NCBI GenBank assembly: GCA_038316335.1
Contig: JBBQAM010000002.1
Location: 1-64,000 of the forward strand
DNA from: JALHST01 sp038316335
Lineage (GTDB): Bacteria > Bacteroidota > Bacteroidia > Flavobacteriales > Flavobacteriaceae
Length of the DNA: 64,000 bases
Direction: 5' to 3'
Every line of letters starts with the position of its first letter. The stretch's first letter is position 1. Positions 61,676 to 64,000 of the stretch are shown in pieces. The notes under the pieces are model-generated. The model made no database searches. It worked only from the letters and a program-made list of their open reading frames with translations, and was not told the origin of the DNA. A program made the translations under genes and the position numbers.

Positions 61676-62886
61676 AGCGTATATCGATATGATATAAAAG
61701 GATATATCTCCCCTTTTCGAAATGTATTCTCGTTTTGTGGCAAAATTAAAAAGCCATCGGTCTGCACTAAATTGACGAAATCTCCCGAGCCATGGCCTTG
61801 TTTTGGCAGGGCTGTGAAAGTACCATCGTTCCCATTTTCTAGTTTTGCTTCCAAAAAATAGGTGAGATCAGGGGTGAAATGAACATCTTCCCCCAATGTT
61901 ACATAAAATGGCGTTTCATTTAATCCTAAAGACGCTTGAAGCCAATACCGAAAATATATATAGACACAAACAAACGAGGATACGGGGTTTCCTGGTAGCG
62001 CGAATATTTTGTGGTGGTCTGTGCTGGTACCAAACCAAAAGGGCTTACCGGGCCGTTGATGAATTTTGTGAATATTTTTTTTAATCTTTAATGCCTCGAG
62101 TACATCTGGCAAATAATCAAATTTACCTTTGGAAACTCCTCCTGTAAAAACCAATACCTCATACTTTTTCAAGAATCCTGAAATTTTAGCATGCATGATT
62201 TTAGGGTCATCTGGTACGTGGGCCAAGTCGGCACGTATTCCCCATTCCTGCAAACTGTGCTGTATTCCATAAACATTGGATCTTCGAATTTGATGCGGTT
62301 TTGGCGCTTCTGTAATGGAGACCAATTCATCTCCCGTTGAAATGATTATCGTCCTAGGCATTTTTCGAACCTTTAGGGAGGCCTTTCCAATAGCTGCAGC
62401 AATATTTATTTCGGCACTTGAAAGCCGCTTTCCCTTCTTTACTACCTGGGCGTTCTCTCGAATGTCAATCCCTTTAAAATGAATATTTTGATTGAAACGC
62501 AGGGTATCGATTTGCAGTGTAGCCACTTGGTCCTTGATGACCACGTCCTCATATCTGATGACCGTATCGGTCTTTTGAGGCAAAATGGCACCAGTCATTA
62601 CCTCGATGGCATGACATGGATCTTGCAATTCTTTTTGTGCAGTGCCTGCCGGGGCGATTGCTTCTATTTGAAAAGACCGTTGGCCGTTTTCAAAGGCCTT
62701 GTAGGCAATGGCTAAACCGTCCATGGTTACTCGATCATAGGGCGGAAAATCACGGTCGGCGAATAAGTCTTCGGCCAAATAGGCGCCCATACAAGATTTG
62801 AGGGGTCTTGTTTCGATTGTAAAACTACTGCTGTGTTCGGCCAAAATTTGCAAGGCCTGTTCATATGTAATCAAGGGTTCATCCAT
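61672..62886 (-). CDS. moeA: Molybdopterin molybdenumtransferase
   Basis: 404 residues from the ATG at 62886 (MDEPLITYEQ); a TTG 12 bases upstream would overlap moaA. It inserts molybdate into adenylylated molybdopterin. Key segments are DRDFPPYDRVTMDGLAI, EVMTGAILPQKTDTVIRYEDV, IISTGDELV and VFTGGVSKGKFDYLPDVLE, with GNPVSSFVCVYIY later. It is 1 base after moaA and is coupled to it. Its stop codon overlaps that of the convergent TauE/SafE gene. Confidence 0.94.
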   Translation of the reverse strand: MDEPLITYEQALQILAEHSSSFTIETRPLKSCMGAYLAEDLFADRDFPPYDRVTMDGLAIAYKAFENGQRSFQIEAIAPAGTAQKELQDPCHAIEVMTGAILPQKTDTVIRYEDVVIKDQVATLQIDTLRFNQNIHFKGIDIRENAQVVKKGKRLSSAEINIAAAIGKASLKVRKMPRTIIISTGDELVSITEAPKPHQIRRSNVYGIQHSLQEWGIRADLAHVPDDPKIMHAKISGFLKKYEVLVFTGGVSKGKFDYLPDVLEALKIKKNIHKIHQRPGKPFWFGTSTDHHKIFALPGNPVSSFVCVYIYFRYWLQASLGLNETPFYVTLGEDVHFTPDLTYFLEAKLENGNDGTFTALPKQGHGSGDFVNLVQTDGFLILPQNENTFRKGEIYPFISYRYTL

Positions 62887-62887
62887 A

Positions 62888-63871
62888 CTATCCGCCAATA
62901 GTACTCATACTTTCCAACACTTTGGCGTTGTCATTGCGAAGCGCTTCGGCCACAAATCCGTTCTTGGGCTTTAGTTTGATCAAATGTTGGAACTTTTCAG
63001 CTAATTCAATGTCGGTAGCCCCAGAACGCATGTAATCCTTGATATTGAAAACACCGCCATCATAAAGACATGTTTTAATATCGCCTTTTGATGAAATCCG
63101 AAGGCGGTTGCATGTATCACAGAAAGACCGAGTAAACGCAGCGATTACACCGATATTTCCGCGATAGCCAGGAATTTTATACAAACTTGCCGTATCTCCA
63201 TGATTAGATTCCATCTTTTGCAAGGTCGGAAAATGATCGTTAAGGTCCTTTAATATTTGCCGGGCATTGTACATTTCCGAGTTTTGTTTGTACCCTCCGT
63301 TAAATGGCATTTCTTCAATAAAGCGCACCTCGACCGGGTGGTCTTTGGCAAGCATAGCCATAGGAACAATATCTTGGCTATTGATGTCCGACATGATTAC
63401 GGCGTTGACCTTAACCTTAAACCCTTGTTCCATTAGCATATAGAGGGTTTGGATTACCTTTTTATAATCATCACGTCGGGTAATTTTTTTAAAACGATCT
63501 GGATCTAATGTATCTAAGCTTAAATTGATATTGGTAATTCCCAATTCAAGAAGTTGCGGGATATGCTTTTGAAGCAATGTTCCGTTCGAGGTGATATGGA
63601 TCGATTTGAAGGTTGAAAGCGCCGCAGTACTTTCGAGCAACTGCATGAAGTCTTTTCTTAAAAACGGTTCGCCACCTGTAAATCGTATCTTACGAAAGCC
63701 CAGATTTCCAAGCACCTCGAGCAATCTCGTAATTTCCTCATAACTTAGGAGCTGGGCTTTTGGTTCGTATGGAATCCCTTCCTTTGGCATACAGTAAAAA
63801 CAACGTAAATTGCACCGATCCGTAATGGCGATCCGTACATAATCAATTGCTCTATCGAATGAATCGGTCAT
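62888..63871 (-). CDS. moaA: GTP 3',8-cyclase
   Basis: 327 residues, radical SAM enzyme that starts molybdopterin synthesis from GTP. The SAM cluster cysteines are in DRCNLRCFYCMPKEG (Cys20, Cys24, Cys27). The second [4Fe-4S] cluster cysteines are in RSFCDTCNRLRISSKGDIKTC. The C-terminus ends in Gly-Gly (MSTIGG), needed for activity. It heads the minus-strand moaA-moeA unit. The 129 bases to the window end contain a near-consensus -7 (CATCTTTG on the minus strand) and nothing else I recognise. Confidence 0.97.
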   Translation of the reverse strand: MTDSFDRAIDYVRIAITDRCNLRCFYCMPKEGIPYEPKAQLLSYEEITRLLEVLGNLGFRKIRFTGGEPFLRKDFMQLLESTAALSTFKSIHITSNGTLLQKHIPQLLELGITNINLSLDTLDPDRFKKITRRDDYKKVIQTLYMLMEQGFKVKVNAVIMSDINSQDIVPMAMLAKDHPVEVRFIEEMPFNGGYKQNSEMYNARQILKDLNDHFPTLQKMESNHGDTASLYKIPGYRGNIGVIAAFTRSFCDTCNRLRISSKGDIKTCLYDGGVFNIKDYMRSGATDIELAEKFQHLIKLKPKNGFVAEALRNDNAKVLESMSTIGG

Positions 63872-64000
63872 TTTATTCCTGTATTTGCTATCTTGTCTGC
63901 AAAGATGAAGTATTCAAGATAGTGATTTTTGAAATTAAAGCTGCAAATTATTGAAAAGAACCCAATCATCGTGAAATATTGTCAAAACTTGTCAAAGCAT

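Noticed and set aside
63872..64000. Possible start of another gene at the right edge
   Set aside because: The minus-strand ATG at the last bases runs into a stop after one codon, and no plus-strand frame with coding character begins here.

Overview
The window looks like chromosomal DNA of a member of the Flavobacteriaceae (Bacteroidota), probably marine or alga/plant-associated. The evidence is the gene families (DUF349, DUF368, head-GIN, PspC and OstA-like proteins, LytTR regulators, an SSS symporter, lipoprotein sulfatase and formylglycine-generating enzyme, Tat-exported Gfo/Idh proteins), promoter elements of the Bacteroidota type (TAnnTTTG) and mostly weak Shine-Dalgarno signals. I found no rRNA, tRNA, CRISPR array, insertion sequence or phage gene.

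Positions 1-13082 form a one-direction aromatic catabolic block. It opens with the truncated end of a PcaD-PcaC fusion, then PobA, a fused 3-oxoacid CoA-transferase and a thiolase (lower beta-ketoadipate branch). After these come an SDR dehydrogenase, an enoyl-CoA hydratase, an exported DUF3237 protein, feruloyl-CoA synthase, an aromatic-acid MFS transporter, an exported alpha/beta hydrolase, a MetE-like zinc methyltransferase and an amidohydrolase. Together they suggest uptake and CoA-dependent chain shortening of hydroxycinnamates (p-coumarate, ferulate) to 4-hydroxybenzoate/protocatechuate and then to central metabolism. The block looks richer in G+C than the right half.

Positions 13293-26447 are a carbohydrate region. 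It holds a decayed GH78 rhamnosidase, a cytochrome c-sugar dehydrogenase fusion, a mannonate oxidoreductase/dehydratase pair, a sodium symporter, a Gfo/Idh oxidoreductase, a sulfatase with a nearby lipoprotein formylglycine-generating enzyme, an aldose epimerase and galactokinase. It points to uronate and sulfated-galactose use, but no SusC/D pair or endo-acting glycoside hydrolase is present.

Positions 26494-37218 contain an orphan LytTR regulator, thioredoxin reductase, a small exported protein, an oxoamine-synthase-like enzyme coupled to a dipeptide epimerase, and an envelope-related PadR/PspC/head-GIN group. Upstream of that group are an NTF2-like and a DUF4870 gene; a perfect palindrome sits over the -33 region of the DUF4870 promoter, and helically phased TGATT boxes lie in front of padR. 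A DUF4442 and an AIM24-like gene follow.

Positions 37396-55193 are mainly housekeeping genes on the minus strand: DUF349, AroE, tandem DUF368 proteins, a TPR protein, a class III aminotransferase, an OstA-like protein, PurA, Fur, RelA/SpoT, an M48 protease and a TrmH methyltransferase. A Gfo/Idh plus DUF1080 sugar pair sits among them.

Positions 55390-63871 hold a two-subunit molybdenum hydroxylase followed by nearly all molybdenum-cofactor genes (moaD, moaE, moaC, mobA, moeB-rhodanese, a TauE/SafE exporter, and convergent moaA-moeA).
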